From Furcasterigmium furcatum (lineage: Eukaryota; Ascomycota; Sordariomycetes; Glomerellales; Plectosphaerellaceae): a DNA stretch of 64,000 nt. Positions 11,040 to 21,481 of the stretch are shown here, in pieces. The notes beneath the pieces were generated by a model. It saw only the letters and a list, made by a program, of their open reading frames with translations. It ran no database searches and had not been told where the DNA came from. Made by a program: the position numbers and the translations under genes. The stretch is taken from positions 496,001 to 560,000 of the forward strand of contig BCIA01000002.1 in NCBI GenBank assembly GCA_001599815.1, written 5' to 3'. Position 1 is the stretch's first letter, and every line of letters starts with the position of its first letter.

Positions 11040-12202
11040 ATGACTGAAGTCGACGTTGCAACCAAGGCTCCCGAGAGCGATGCGGCCGCTGAGCAGCCCA
11101 TCATCCCTGGCGACACGCCCGCGCAGACTGGCCCTACCATGGGCGAGCACAGCGAGCATTGCGTCACGGACAGGCCTGCCCGTAAGTCTATGGCCAGTAG
11201 GAGCGAGTTCATTTAGCCAGAGCTAACAGCATCCAGCGCATGGCCAGTCCTCCACCGGCGAGATCATTCAGATCAACGATGTCGATGTACGTTTCTCCAA
11301 CACTGCCAGCCGTCTTTGATCTCAGCCATGTCCCAAAAGATCATGCCTAATACCCTTTGCAGGTTTACATCTCCAAGCCTACCGACTACCCTCATGCCCC
11401 GGCGAGATTCCTTCTTCTCCTCACAGGTGGCACGGGCATCAAGTCCAACAACAACCAGCTGCAGGCTGACAAGTTCGCCTCTGAGGGCTTCCTCGTTGCG
11501 ATGCCCGACCTCTTCAACAATGATCCGGCTCCGAATTCAGAGACATTCACCAACAGCGAGGAGGGCGGATCCCTGCTCGAGTCGGTCAAGTTGCGGATCG
11601 TCGAGACGGCCAAGAGCTTCCAAATCGACATGTGGCTTGCCCGCCACACCGAAGACAAGGTTCTTCCCATCCTGCACAAGGTCATTGAAGGATGCAGAGA
11701 GGAGTTTGCGGACGCCATTGCCAGCGGCGACGGTATCTACGCTGTGGGTTACTGCATCGGTGGTCGCTACGTCTTGCTCCTGGGCTCTGAACAGGAACCC
11801 AAGGTCGAGAAGCCTGAGGACGAGGAGTCCGGCAAGGCGGCTACAAGCCCTCTGATCAAGGTGGGCGCACTTGCGCACGGCGCATCTGTGATCCCCACGG
11901 ATTTCAGCAAACTGAAGATTCCCGTGTCGTTGGTATGTGTTGAGAATGATCCTCTGTTTCCCGATGCTGTTCGTACAGCTGGCGAGGACTACATGGACAA
12001 GGCCAACCTTGAACATGAGGTCAGGGTCTACCCCGGAGTGCCTCACGGTAAGCAACCTCGATCCAAGTATCAAAATAACACGTTCCCAGTTCTAACTTGA
12101 CCTGCAGGCTTCGCAGTCGTCGGTGAATACGCTGACTCGGCCATCCGCGAGGCGCAAGCAACCGCCCATGACCAGATACTGAGGTGGATCAAGGAGCACT
12201 AA
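11040..12202 (+). CDS. Dienelactone hydrolase family protein (alpha/beta hydrolase)
   Basis: Exons 11040-11181, 11237-11286, 11363-12047 and 12108-12202 give 323 residues; introns run GTAAGT-CCAG, GTACGT-GCAG and GTAAGC-GCAG. The N-terminal 45 residues are variable, then comes EHCVTDRPxxxGQ, a usual opening for fungal members. The dienelactone-hydrolase triad is visible: Cys about 195 in GYCIGGRY (Cys in place of the usual Ser nucleophile), an Asp in VENDPLF, and a His in GVPHGF, whose codons flank the last intron. Family members hydrolyse lactones or small esters, for example in aromatic ring-cleavage pathways, but many fungal paralogs have no known substrate. There is no signal peptide, so it is probably cytosolic. 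It is convergent with the quinone oxidoreductase, with 152 bp between the stops. Confidence 0.88.
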
Positions 12203-12354
12203 GTTTGCACATTACTCAACCCATTGATGAATTACGAGGCATGCCTGGTTGTTTGGTTGTTTCCCACGTCATTTTCATTCGAGTCTTGCGTGCTACGTAC
12301 CGGGTTCAGTGGGTAAATTCGGCAGAACCGAGACTGAGATCCCTCCCAGCTTTC

Positions 12355-13413
12355 TCAAGAGATGGTGCAAATGATCTTCCCCGAGTTGCTGTTTGTTTCC
12401 AGCAACTCGTGCGCCTTCTGAATATCCTCCCACGGCAACACCGTGTCAATAACCACCTTCAGACCTTTTCCGGGCTGGAAATCGGGCAGGTACCCTTCGA
12501 GGATGTCTCGAAGCTTTCCTTGGTACTCAAGGTCTCGGCTGCGAAGCGTGCTACCCTCGATCTTCAGCCTCTTGAACAAGATGGGTCGAATGTCGGCATT
12601 CTCGATCGCTCCACCGCCCATCATTCCCAGCATGACGATCTTTCCATCCCGCGCCGCGACGTCGAGGTTCTTAGAAAAGTAGGTGCCGCCGATGAAATCA
12701 ATAATCAGATCCACGCCTCGGCCGCCGGTGGCGTCCTTGATGCCCTTGGCCCAGTCCTCTTCTTTGTAGTTGAAGGCCTTCGTAGCACCTAGTTCCTTCT
12801 CGATGAAGGAGCACTTGGCCGCGGTGCCGGCCGTCGCAAAGACCTCACCAGCCAGAGCGTCCTTGCTCAGCTGGATACCTGCGATGCTGACGCCCGATGC
12901 GCCCGCGTGCCAGAGCACCGTCTTGCCCTTCGCGAAGCCGCCGACGAGGTGCAGCGCCTGGGTGGCGGTGATCCACGTCTCGGGAATGCCGGCGGCCTGC
13001 TCCCAGCTGAGGTAGTCGGGCTTGTGCAGGAGCATCTTCGTGCTGACGGCGATGTACTCGGCGTAAGCACCGCCGTATGCGAGACCGAATACAGCGCCGC
13101 CCTGCTTGAACTCATGGTCGGCGGAGTCGGTTCCGGGGCCGAAAGAGTCGATGGTGCCGCTGAATTCGACGCCGAGGATCTCCGAGGCGCCCGCGGGGAG
13201 GGGGTAGTTGCCCTGGCGCTGGATCTGGTCCATGCGGTTGATGCCGAAGGCCTTGATCTTGACGAGGGCCTCGCCCTGCTTGGGTACCGGGCGCGGGACG
13301 GACGGGTTGAGGAACAGGTTCTCCCTCGGGCCCTTGCCGCCCTTGATATCTGGGTGGGTGTCAGTGAGGGGTCACGTCCAAAGGGTGGACTGTAGCGTAC
13401 CAATCGCTCTCAT
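12355..13413 (-). CDS. Zinc-independent quinone oxidoreductase (MDR superfamily)
   Basis: Two exons on the minus strand, 13413-13401 and 13349-12355, give 335 residues; the 51-nt intron runs GTACGC to CACCCAG. The start MRAIDIKGGKG is chosen because it aligns with the usual N-terminus of the family; an in-frame ATG at 13425 would add four residues. The order is a GroES-like N-terminal domain (FGINRMDQIQRQG, ILGVEFSGTI), then a Rossmann fold with the nucleotide-binding AGASGVSIAGIQL, and a C-terminal VLPWEDIQKAHELLE segment typical of quinone oxidoreductase/PIG3 proteins. The Cys ligands of zinc alcohol dehydrogenases are absent. It probably reduces quinones or enones with NADPH in the cytosol. 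The substrate cannot be told from sequence. Confidence 0.88.
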
Positions 13414-13425
13414 TGTTGATCCCAT

Positions 13426-16400
13426 TGTGGGCAAAAGATGTAGATATTACGAGTCTGTAAGTTTGAATTGCAGTAGGTGTGAGGTTCAGCGATTTAGACT
13501 GTGAGCTGTGACGGTTATGAAGCGGACGATGACGTTCAACGTGGTTATTAATCCACGGCGGAGCGCGGGGTCGACAAGCCGAACCAAGCCCGGCCAATCC
13601 CGCACTTGGCGCCGGGGCCTAGGCCGGTCGGGTGTGTCTTCGGGCCGCCCATTTGGATCGTGGAAGGTGCTCCGGGCCCGAGCATCGAATGCTCCTGCCA
13701 CGTCCATGTTCCTGCCCCCTCCACTTCCAAGGAGGGCCGATAGAAGGGAAGGTGCACCTGAAATTGGCGACAGCCAGCTGTAGGCACTTGCCTGATGTCT
13801 TCCATGAACGCATAGCATCATGTTGACATCCCCATTTCTGCTTCATCCATGGAACAACAGATAAGAGCTGCGGATTACTGCAGGGTTCACAAAGTGCCGA
13901 CTCCATGACATGCCTTCAACCATGATTCTGTCAAGCCGGCAAGCTCTGCCGATGGCATGTCATGTCGAACTCGTGAACGGCAGCAAGGTCGGCGGCCCAG
14001 ATACATACGAAGCGCTGCTCGTGTCGAAGATGCCCTTCAACCCTTGCCTCAACAAATGCCCGGCAGTCGGGTGTCGTTTCGGCGACGAATGAGCAGCTGT
14101 TTCATCTGACGAGGCTCTGCGACGTGGTCCGGCCATGTTTGGCTGCAGAAAACTCCGAGTCGATGCTCGGAATGAGGCTGGATGGGTCTGCCGACACACC
14201 GCATCTGCGGGCAGGGAATGGCCGCGCGATTCATTTCAGGTGAGAGTTGCTCGTCGAGTCGTGCAGATCAATGACAACAGAATGGGGCAAGGCAATGAAC
14301 TGGGTTCGGAATACGAGAATTCCCATTCGCGTTCATGGTCGGTTATCACATTCGAGAAGCGGTGTCCATCGCCAACGGGCCTCAGAATGACGGTTCGGGG
14401 AATTAGGAGGTAAAGCCGGCAAGCCTTGTCCTTTTGAGAGGATCCAAATCAAGGAATGTGGTAATGACCGCCTCTGGGATCCCGTACATAATTCAATGCT
14501 AATTCCGTGGGTCTATTTATTTTAGGGGAGCGAGCTCCAGAGTGAGCACACGACTCGGTGACAACCAAGGCTGGGGCGTCAGGGGTGGTCGGCTCTGGAC
14601 TCCCTTGGCAACCCCCTGTGCGGTGGAAATGACCTTTCCGTATTTGTTGCCGCGCCGGCACACCACCGTCTTTTCATCCATCCATGCCGATCACAGTGAT
14701 CGAGAACAGCCGCCTCTCAAGGATGGGCATGGCATGGAGCACGGACAACACACTAACAAGGCTGATCGGATCAGAAGTTGGTCGTTCTTCTCTCGATGGA
14801 TGCGAAAGTTCCGGCAAGCGCCAAGAAGAGAAGTCAAGGCCGGCATGATGATACCGCGAAGGAGCCAGCAAGGAGGTGACATTGGGGTTCGCCAAAGCGC
14901 ACCCCGAAACAGACTCATCCGACAACATCAGACGCCGGACCGTTGTTGTTGGAAGTTCCGCCGATTCAGGCTCTCAGCGCTGCGTGTCCAAGCTCCGACG
15001 GCTGGCAGCTCGCTGAGGAAAAAATCCAGAAACAGGATGACAAGCCTTCGGAACACAGGGGCTGACCGGAGAGTGGCAAACTGACTGCTGGCTGATCTGA
15101 GCTTCGAGAGCTCGAGGTTCTGGACTTTCGTCGATCGCCGTTCTACTTCCGCTGTATGGACGCACCCCTTTTCCGCTTGACTTATTTTAGGCGGAAAGGC
15201 TCTCGCCACGATGGCATTTCGGCTGCTGGAGGACAAGCTATTGGAACCGGATGGACCAGCTCGTGTTCCTGGGAAATTGACAAAAGGCGGATTGGGGCCT
15301 TTCGGTGGGTCGACCGCCCGCGACGACTCCATCCCAGGCCAATAGGGGCTTCTCGATATAGGAGCAGCGGCCTCCAGGCGACGCGGGACTGGACGGCCGA
15401 TGCCCACACCAACAGCGATTCGTTGTCAGCAAGCCCAAGGCCCCTGAGAGATTACTGTGCCTGCTGTTCTCATTTCGCAAAAGCACGGCCTGCATACATA
15501 TTGTTCTCTCATCTCACGGTCATCTGTGCACCGAGCACAACTTTCATGCGCTTATCAGGAACCTTCAGGCCGTGGGGGGCCTCAGCCACAGGTCCGTTAC
15601 GGTGACGGGCACACCAATCTCGACGTTGGCATTGCCTTATCAAGTACATACTTGATACGGCAAGCGATCGCTATCAAGAGCCCCTGCGACAGCTCCGGGG
15701 TAGAGCCAACAGCAGTCGACATGTGTTCCTCAACAATGTGGTTCAGATTGCCTCCTGCTTCTTGCCCCGGCAGGCCATGCAATGAATGCTGCAGGCCGGA
15801 CACTTCTGCCACAGAATAACCGTTTGGGGAGTGACGCCGGTTACGCAAAACGGAGAGCTCGGTGGTGCCCGATGGTCTGCGCCGTTCCTGCATTAGTGGC
15901 TGCGAGGTTTGCTCTGCCCCTGGATCGCTGGCCACTCAGGTGGACTGGACAGGAGACCAAGAGATCCGTCGTGTCCTTGTGCACAGCACAATTCCACAGG
16001 TCGCGCGGGCCGCCCTGCATTGGCCCTCCTCGTACCTGGTCATCGTGTTGTTATGAGGAGTCAGGGAAGTCTGTCTCCACGATCCTTTCTCCACCATTCG
16101 GTGATGACCAGAACGGGACATGACTCGACCGGAGGGCTGCGCTGTCAGCATGAAGACGGTGCATGCCACGGCTGATGGAGATGTCCGTTTGGCCGAAGAA
16201 AAACACGAGGAAGGGGAGATAAGCAGGGAAGTCGATGATGGATGGTGGTCTTTTTTCCCTTGAGCTTGGCGCTCGTCGGCGGCACCCACCCCTGTCTCGC
16301 CCTGGACGGAGGAGGGAGACAGAGAGTGATGAGTGAGAGAGATGGGATGGGATGGGTGACAGGCACACCACAGGCGCCCCACCCCCCTTTTTCTTCCCAG

Positions 16401-16866
16401 CTTGCTGCCACCCCTGGTCCGTCAACACCAAGGCACTCGACTCTGATTCGGCATGGGCGAAATCAGATCCTCCTGTCTAGTGGAAAAACTGGAGAGGGCT
16501 GCCAGATCCGGATCAGGTCAGAAGCGCCGCGTTGGCCATGCGACCACCGAAGATGGGAGTCCACGGGCGCCGGGCACCCAAGCACCCAGCGCAATCACAC
16601 CCCTCCCCCCTCCCCGGTCCGTCGTGTCCCCCATCACGGCTCCCTCCCCCCTTGCCAGGTCCTGTTTGTATAAAAGTCCTTTCCCTCTTGTCTTCCACAG
16701 CTATTCCCTTCTCCTTCTCTCCTCACCCACGCTCACTCGCTCACTCACCGACCCAGACTTTTTAGTCGATTTCATTCGTTATCCAACGCCTCCTCCAACC
16801 CTCACCACCTACCAACCACTCAACTACCACCGTCGCTCTTCCGAGTCGATTTAATAATCAGTCAAG
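13426..16866. other. intergenic, promoter of the CCG-6-like gene
   Basis: This 3.4 kb holds many short open frames on both strands, none with a recognisable domain or exon pattern. The last 250 bp before the CCG-6-like gene are pyrimidine-rich and carry a TATA box. I see no transposon ends or RNA gene. Confidence 0.5.
16669..16676 (+). promoter_or_regulatory. TATA box of the CCG-6-like gene
   Basis: TATAAAAG occurs 198 bp before the ATG. It is followed by a long CT-rich leader, an arrangement often seen in strongly expressed fungal genes. Confidence 0.65.
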
Positions 16867-17351
16867 ATGCAGTTCTCCATCGCCGCTGTCCTCGCCGCTG
16901 CCACCGCCGTCTCGGCTGGCTACGCCGGTAACATCACCTACACCACCGAGGTCGTTACCGCCTACACCACCTACTGCCCCGAGCCCACCACCATCACCTA
17001 CGGCGAGCAGACCTACACCATCACCGAGGCCACCACCCTGACCATCACCGACTGCCCTTGCACCATCTCCAAGCCCGTCTACACTACCTCGTCAGTTGAG
17101 TGCCACGACTGGTGAGTCCACACCAGTCTTCCGACAAGACGTGAAACTAACTCTCTCGCAGCCCCTCGCCTACTCCTGAGGTCCCCGAGCCCCCCGTCTA
17201 CACTCCCCCCGCCGCCAACACCACTCTGGTTCACGTCCCCTCCACCGCTGTCCCCGAGCCCTCTGACGTCCCCGCCGGCGCTGCCAAGGCTGCTGCCCTC
17301 TCCGGCGCCGGCCTTGCCGGTGTCCTCGGCTTCGCCGCCCTCCTTCTGTAA
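16867..17351 (+). CDS. Small secreted GPI-anchored wall protein, CCG-6-like
   Basis: Exons 16867-17111 and 17162-17351 (intron GTGAGT to CTCGCAG) give 144 residues. Residues 1-17 (MQFSIAAVLAAATAVSA) are a signal peptide. The mature protein starts with repeated Thr/Tyr strands (TYTTEVVTAYTTYCP, TYTITEATTLTITDCPCT) with paired Cys, then a Pro-rich spacer. It ends with a small-residue stretch and hydrophobic tail (AGLAGVLGFAALLL) with no basic residue after it, the pattern of a GPI-anchor signal. The Thr-rich core matches what I know of Neurospora clock-controlled protein 6 and related wall proteins, although its molecular function is not known. Codon use is strongly biased to C-ending codons, which with the TATA box suggests high expression. 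Clock control is inferred only from the family name. Confidence 0.85.
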
Positions 17352-20097
17352 ATGCTCTCCTGAGCGTTTGCCGCGTCGGTCCCGGAAGCGCCGTCGACTC
17401 GCCACTGCCCTGCTGAGGCAACTCACGCCGAGCTGATGTGGCCGCTGCGTGCCCGGCCGCTAAGAAACCGACCCGAGGAGTGTCGATGATGTTGGGATGG
17501 CCACTGCATGGAACGGAGTAGAGAGAAGTCGGTACATATCATTTGGCCCAGCGTCCCGCCGCCAGCATGTCGATATCACATCACCATTTTCTTGTACTTG
17601 CTTTCGACGGCTTCGTCTTCAGGTGTTGATAGGAGTAGAGGAGAGGAAGGCTAATATCGCCCACGGCGGATATTCCAATCTTGTGTGTGTGCGGTCTATA
17701 CCCCCTCTTGTCTTTTATTTTCTTCTGGTGTTGGGAGATGTATAATGTGTTTATGATAGGGGCGCTACGTACCTGGCTCTGATCAACGACATTTTACAAT
17801 TCACCTCGCATTTTCCCTCCGGAGAAAACAAATATTCAGGACGGATATCGTTCGTTTCCGCGCCGTGAGCTGATGTTTTTGTACCCGATACTGTACTAGT
17901 AGACGCTCGCGGCAGGACCCTTCTATATCACAGATAATGTCAGCTTATATTGACCGCCACCGCCGTCTTCCCGCCCGGTGATCAAGACGTGACCCTCTGA
18001 GTGAGGCGTCTGGCTCTCATGTGTGTCTCTCACATTACAGAAAACAACGCGCGAAGGAGTCCGGTAATCCGAGCACTGCTACAGGCTGCGCGCGTGACAT
18101 GGGTCGCGTCAGGCGATGTGCCCTGCCGGGCTCGGGAGGCTGCGCTGATTTCCTGACGCACATCAACGAGCCTTACGATGAACGCCACAGGCATGGCAGG
18201 GGGGCTAGGCCAGCAGGGGGCGATGGCCGCTGTTCTCTTTCATCACCTTGCATCATCAGGCAGCGTCTCCGAGTACAACGCTGTGCCATAGGGCGCTGGC
18301 ACCGTAGCAGCACGCTACGTCGCTGAGGTGTGTCTGCTTATCTGTGTCGGCGGAAGAGCGCCGAGGCGCAATCTCGCTTGGTGAGAGGTACGGTCCGTTG
18401 GTCGGGAGGGGCGTGTTGGCTCGCTCGCTCGCTCGCTGTTCTTTCTCGCACTGGTGTTATTATGCTCGCCGCGGGCATCGCGCCGCGTGCTCAGGCCACC
18501 AACTGCGAGAAGCAAGGGATACAGACCGCTGGCAGCGTTCTCAAACACGGCTGTAGCGCATGGGCGCCAGGACGAGCAGTGGGCGGGTTTGGACGGGGGG
18601 TGGGATGGGCGGTCTGGACTCGTCGGCTCTCCACCAGGCGCTGGGATATGGGGGCGGCGAGACGGCCTGAGAGCTAGCCGCCTGGGGCCGTGATGGTTCA
18701 GTTGAGCCGGGGAGCCGTCGGTGTGCTAGGGTTTTTTCTTGGGAGAGAGCGGTGACTACGTAATTCGTGGACTATATGTCGACTATCGGCACGCCTTCTG
18801 CGATGCCCAGTCCCGTCTTGGAACTGACTGATGAAAGCTACCTGCAAGCTAGGACCTCGCGTGCGGCGGAGGCGGACCGCAGGTGTATGGCACAGGAGTG
18901 TGCCAGTGCAGTGGTGAGGTGAGGAGATCATACAGACATAACATCGCCAAAAGCAGGTTTTCGGCTGCGACAGGCTGTGGTTGGGTTGTCTGTCTGCCAA
19001 AAGAAAGGGGGAGATTGGTGGGATGAATTCTGTGCCGCAGTTCCGGGCTCAATCAGCCCATGGCCAGTGCTACCTCAAAAAGAGAGACGCGCTCTTGGAT
19101 GATAAGACGCGTGAGTCCAAGTATTGGTGGACTGGGAGCGCGTTTTCGGAAGGTGAATGAGTGAATATTGGATGGTGTCAGCGCTGCTGATGCGCCGTTG
19201 GCGGTTGGTCTGCCTGATTGAACGTGATCCGAAAGGTGATCCGTTCCAGTGATGCTGACTTATCATCTGGGTCAATCCGGTCTCACGCCCGAGGCTATGG
19301 TGGTCGACCACTGGCCACTCTCCCCCCGAGACTTGACAGCCTGCCAGCCCGTGGCTTGAGGTCCTGTGGCTTGGACGCCTCCTCTCGCCAATCTGATCGG
19401 CCTCGACAGCATCGGACATTGCCAAGACTGAACCCGACAGACAGAGTGGGCGCTCTGGCCCTTGGGATGTTCTGCGGGGGGATCTGAGGGGGGGAAGGTC
19501 CATCAACTGTGGTTGACTACCTAAATTCTTCCTACAAGTAAGGAATCTATCTGTTGACATACATCGGCGCATCCTTACTTATATGCATATGCAGGCCCGG
19601 TATTGAGCCCGGTATCCAGGCGAATAGCATGCCGCATTCTGCATCTGGTGATCCAATGTGCATCGCTCTTAAGCCCTATCGACGCGAAATGTATCCCTCA
19701 GGCTTTCAGGCGCGCCCTCTGCCCCTCAACCACGACCCCTACGATGCTGCATCGGGAGGCTAGGCACTGGGCGCCTGTTCTGTATAGCAAGCAGACCATG
19801 CTCCCATACTCTTGCTGCTAGTTCGGCCTCCCGGGGTTTTGTCTCGGGCCCTCGGTCGATCGTGGGCATCATGGCAGACGTGAGTGACATCGACAGCGAT
19901 CCCAAGCCTCAAGGGCCAAAATCTTATGATGATGAAAAGGGCCTGGGATTTAGATCATGAACACTTTCTGGTTCTCATAGTAAGTAGCCTCTGACATTCA
20001 ACAGGATCCCCGATCAAAGAGGAGAATCATATTAATGTACCCATGATAGATACCGTGACACGAGGGATAACGACTTGCTGTGTTAAATAGCTTACAG
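17352..20097. other. intergenic, no gene recognised
   Basis: After the 3' UTR of the CCG-6-like gene I find only short frames without domains, plus a small GCTC-type repeat at about 18419-18437. A 29-codon frame at 19871-19960 (MADVSDIDSDPKPQG...) lies just before the DUF3176-like remnant and could be a decayed first exon, but this is not supported. Confidence 0.5.
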
Positions 20098-20944
20098 TCT
20101 GATGGCATCCAGCCCCAGGAGGTGGCCTGCCCAACGGGAAACTGCACGTGGCCTATCGTTCCGGCGGTTGGCATGTGCGGCAAGTGCCTGAACCGGACCG
20201 ATGATCTCGAGCGCAGATATTCCGAGATCAATCCCGACCAGGTGTGCGAGGTCAAAGTGCCAACCCCCGACTCCGGCACGGATGACCCGCGTAACATCAC
20301 ACTCAACCGCAACTGCACCGCCGAAGAGATGGAAATTGTCGGGAGGACGCAGCTGTTCCCCGTCTTCTCGGCCAGACCCCTTTCAGTCTTCCACGCCGAC
20401 TCGTCAGGTCAGGAACTCAACGGGATGCCAGGGTCGATCCATCACAAGGCAGCCATCTCCGAGTTCTCGATGCTGGGTGTGCCTCTCAGCGCGGGCGAAG
20501 ACTACAGCAAGGCGGTGGCGCACGATTGCGCGCTCTACCTGTGTCTGCAGACGCGCGAGGTCAGCGTCACGGAGGGCCTGTTGGGTGAGACCGTCCCGAG
20601 GAACACGGGGGAGCAACACGGGGTATGCCGGGACGGTCGAGAGCACGCAGATCATCATCGTCGCCCGGTGGGAGTGGCTGGCCTTTCCCGCGCTGATGGT
20701 CCTTCTCTCGTCTGTTTATCTCGCCATCGAGATAGGCCGTACCGCGAGGTTGCCGGACGTGAATCCGTGGAAGGACGACGCCCTGGTGCCCCTTTTCTGT
20801 CTCAACCTCGAGCGGGATCTGAGGGAGAGGGCGGGTGACGGGCTGGGAGAGCCGCACGGAGTCGAGCGCCGCATTGGCGGAGTGCGAGTGCAGATAGTAA
20901 CAGGGGAAGACGGTTATCCGAGGATGGCCATCGGGACAGCATAA
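20098..20944 (+). pseudogene. DUF3176-like membrane protein remnant, truncated and frameshifted
   Basis: The sequence from 20098 reads SDGIQPQEVACPTGNCTWP...GMCGKCLN, the conserved Cys-rich extracellular core of fungal DUF3176 membrane proteins. It continues with N-glycosylation-like sites to about 20,600 (CALYLCLQTREVSVTEGLL). From about 20,615 the homology continues in the next frame, with TQIIIVARWEWLAFPALMVLLSSVYLAIE as the C-terminal membrane span and VNPWKDDALVPLFC as the usual cytosolic tail, ending at a TAA at 20942-20944. A consensus acceptor (CTTACAG) precedes 20098, but the expected N-terminal half with its first membrane span is not visible upstream. I tested GT-AG pairs that might restore the frame and found none convincing. 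It is therefore either a decayed gene or a gene with an indel in the assembly. Confidence 0.55.
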
Positions 20945-21481
20945 GCCCGGGTGAGAACTTCGTCCAAGATACTTTATCCATTGTATTTGATGGCCGTGTC
21001 CAGTTGTCTTAGATTGAACCATCGGCTCCGATCCCGCTCACTGAGTCTTAGAACACTAACCGCCAAGAGCGATTACATCCAATGAATGGGCATCCAATGT
21101 CCCCCCATCATGTGGCAGTGGCAATCCTCGGCCCAAGGCTTTGCCGTCCAAAAGGGTAACCGGCAATTGGGGATCAGTCAGTCAGCCCCCCGTCCGTCTG
21201 GCGCCCCCGGGGCAACGGAATGCGGGGAAGCCACTCGCTGCGGGAGGACGTCACACGTTCGCCCGGGCAGGCGCGACTTACACCAGCCACCAGAGTAGTA
21301 CCTTCCTCAGTACCTACTATCCGCCCGGACTAGTTCTGGCCTCCGGCATCCACATCTCAGCACCAGCACTCACCCAGAGTTGCCGATGAACGTTTCGAAG
21401 AACCGAGGATAATCCCACAAGGGCACTAACACCAGAGGGACACAGAGACAGACAGGCCCTATTTGAGGCCTCGACGTCCCC
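20945..21481. other. intergenic, promoter of acyl-CoA ligase gene
   Basis: This 537 bp contains no recognisable gene. It probably holds the promoter and leader of the ligase that follows. Confidence 0.5.

Noticed and set aside
20560..20641. GTCAGC...TCGAG intron that would join the two DUF3176-like frames
   Set aside because: Both splice sites are poor and the excised part includes conserved-looking protein sequence.
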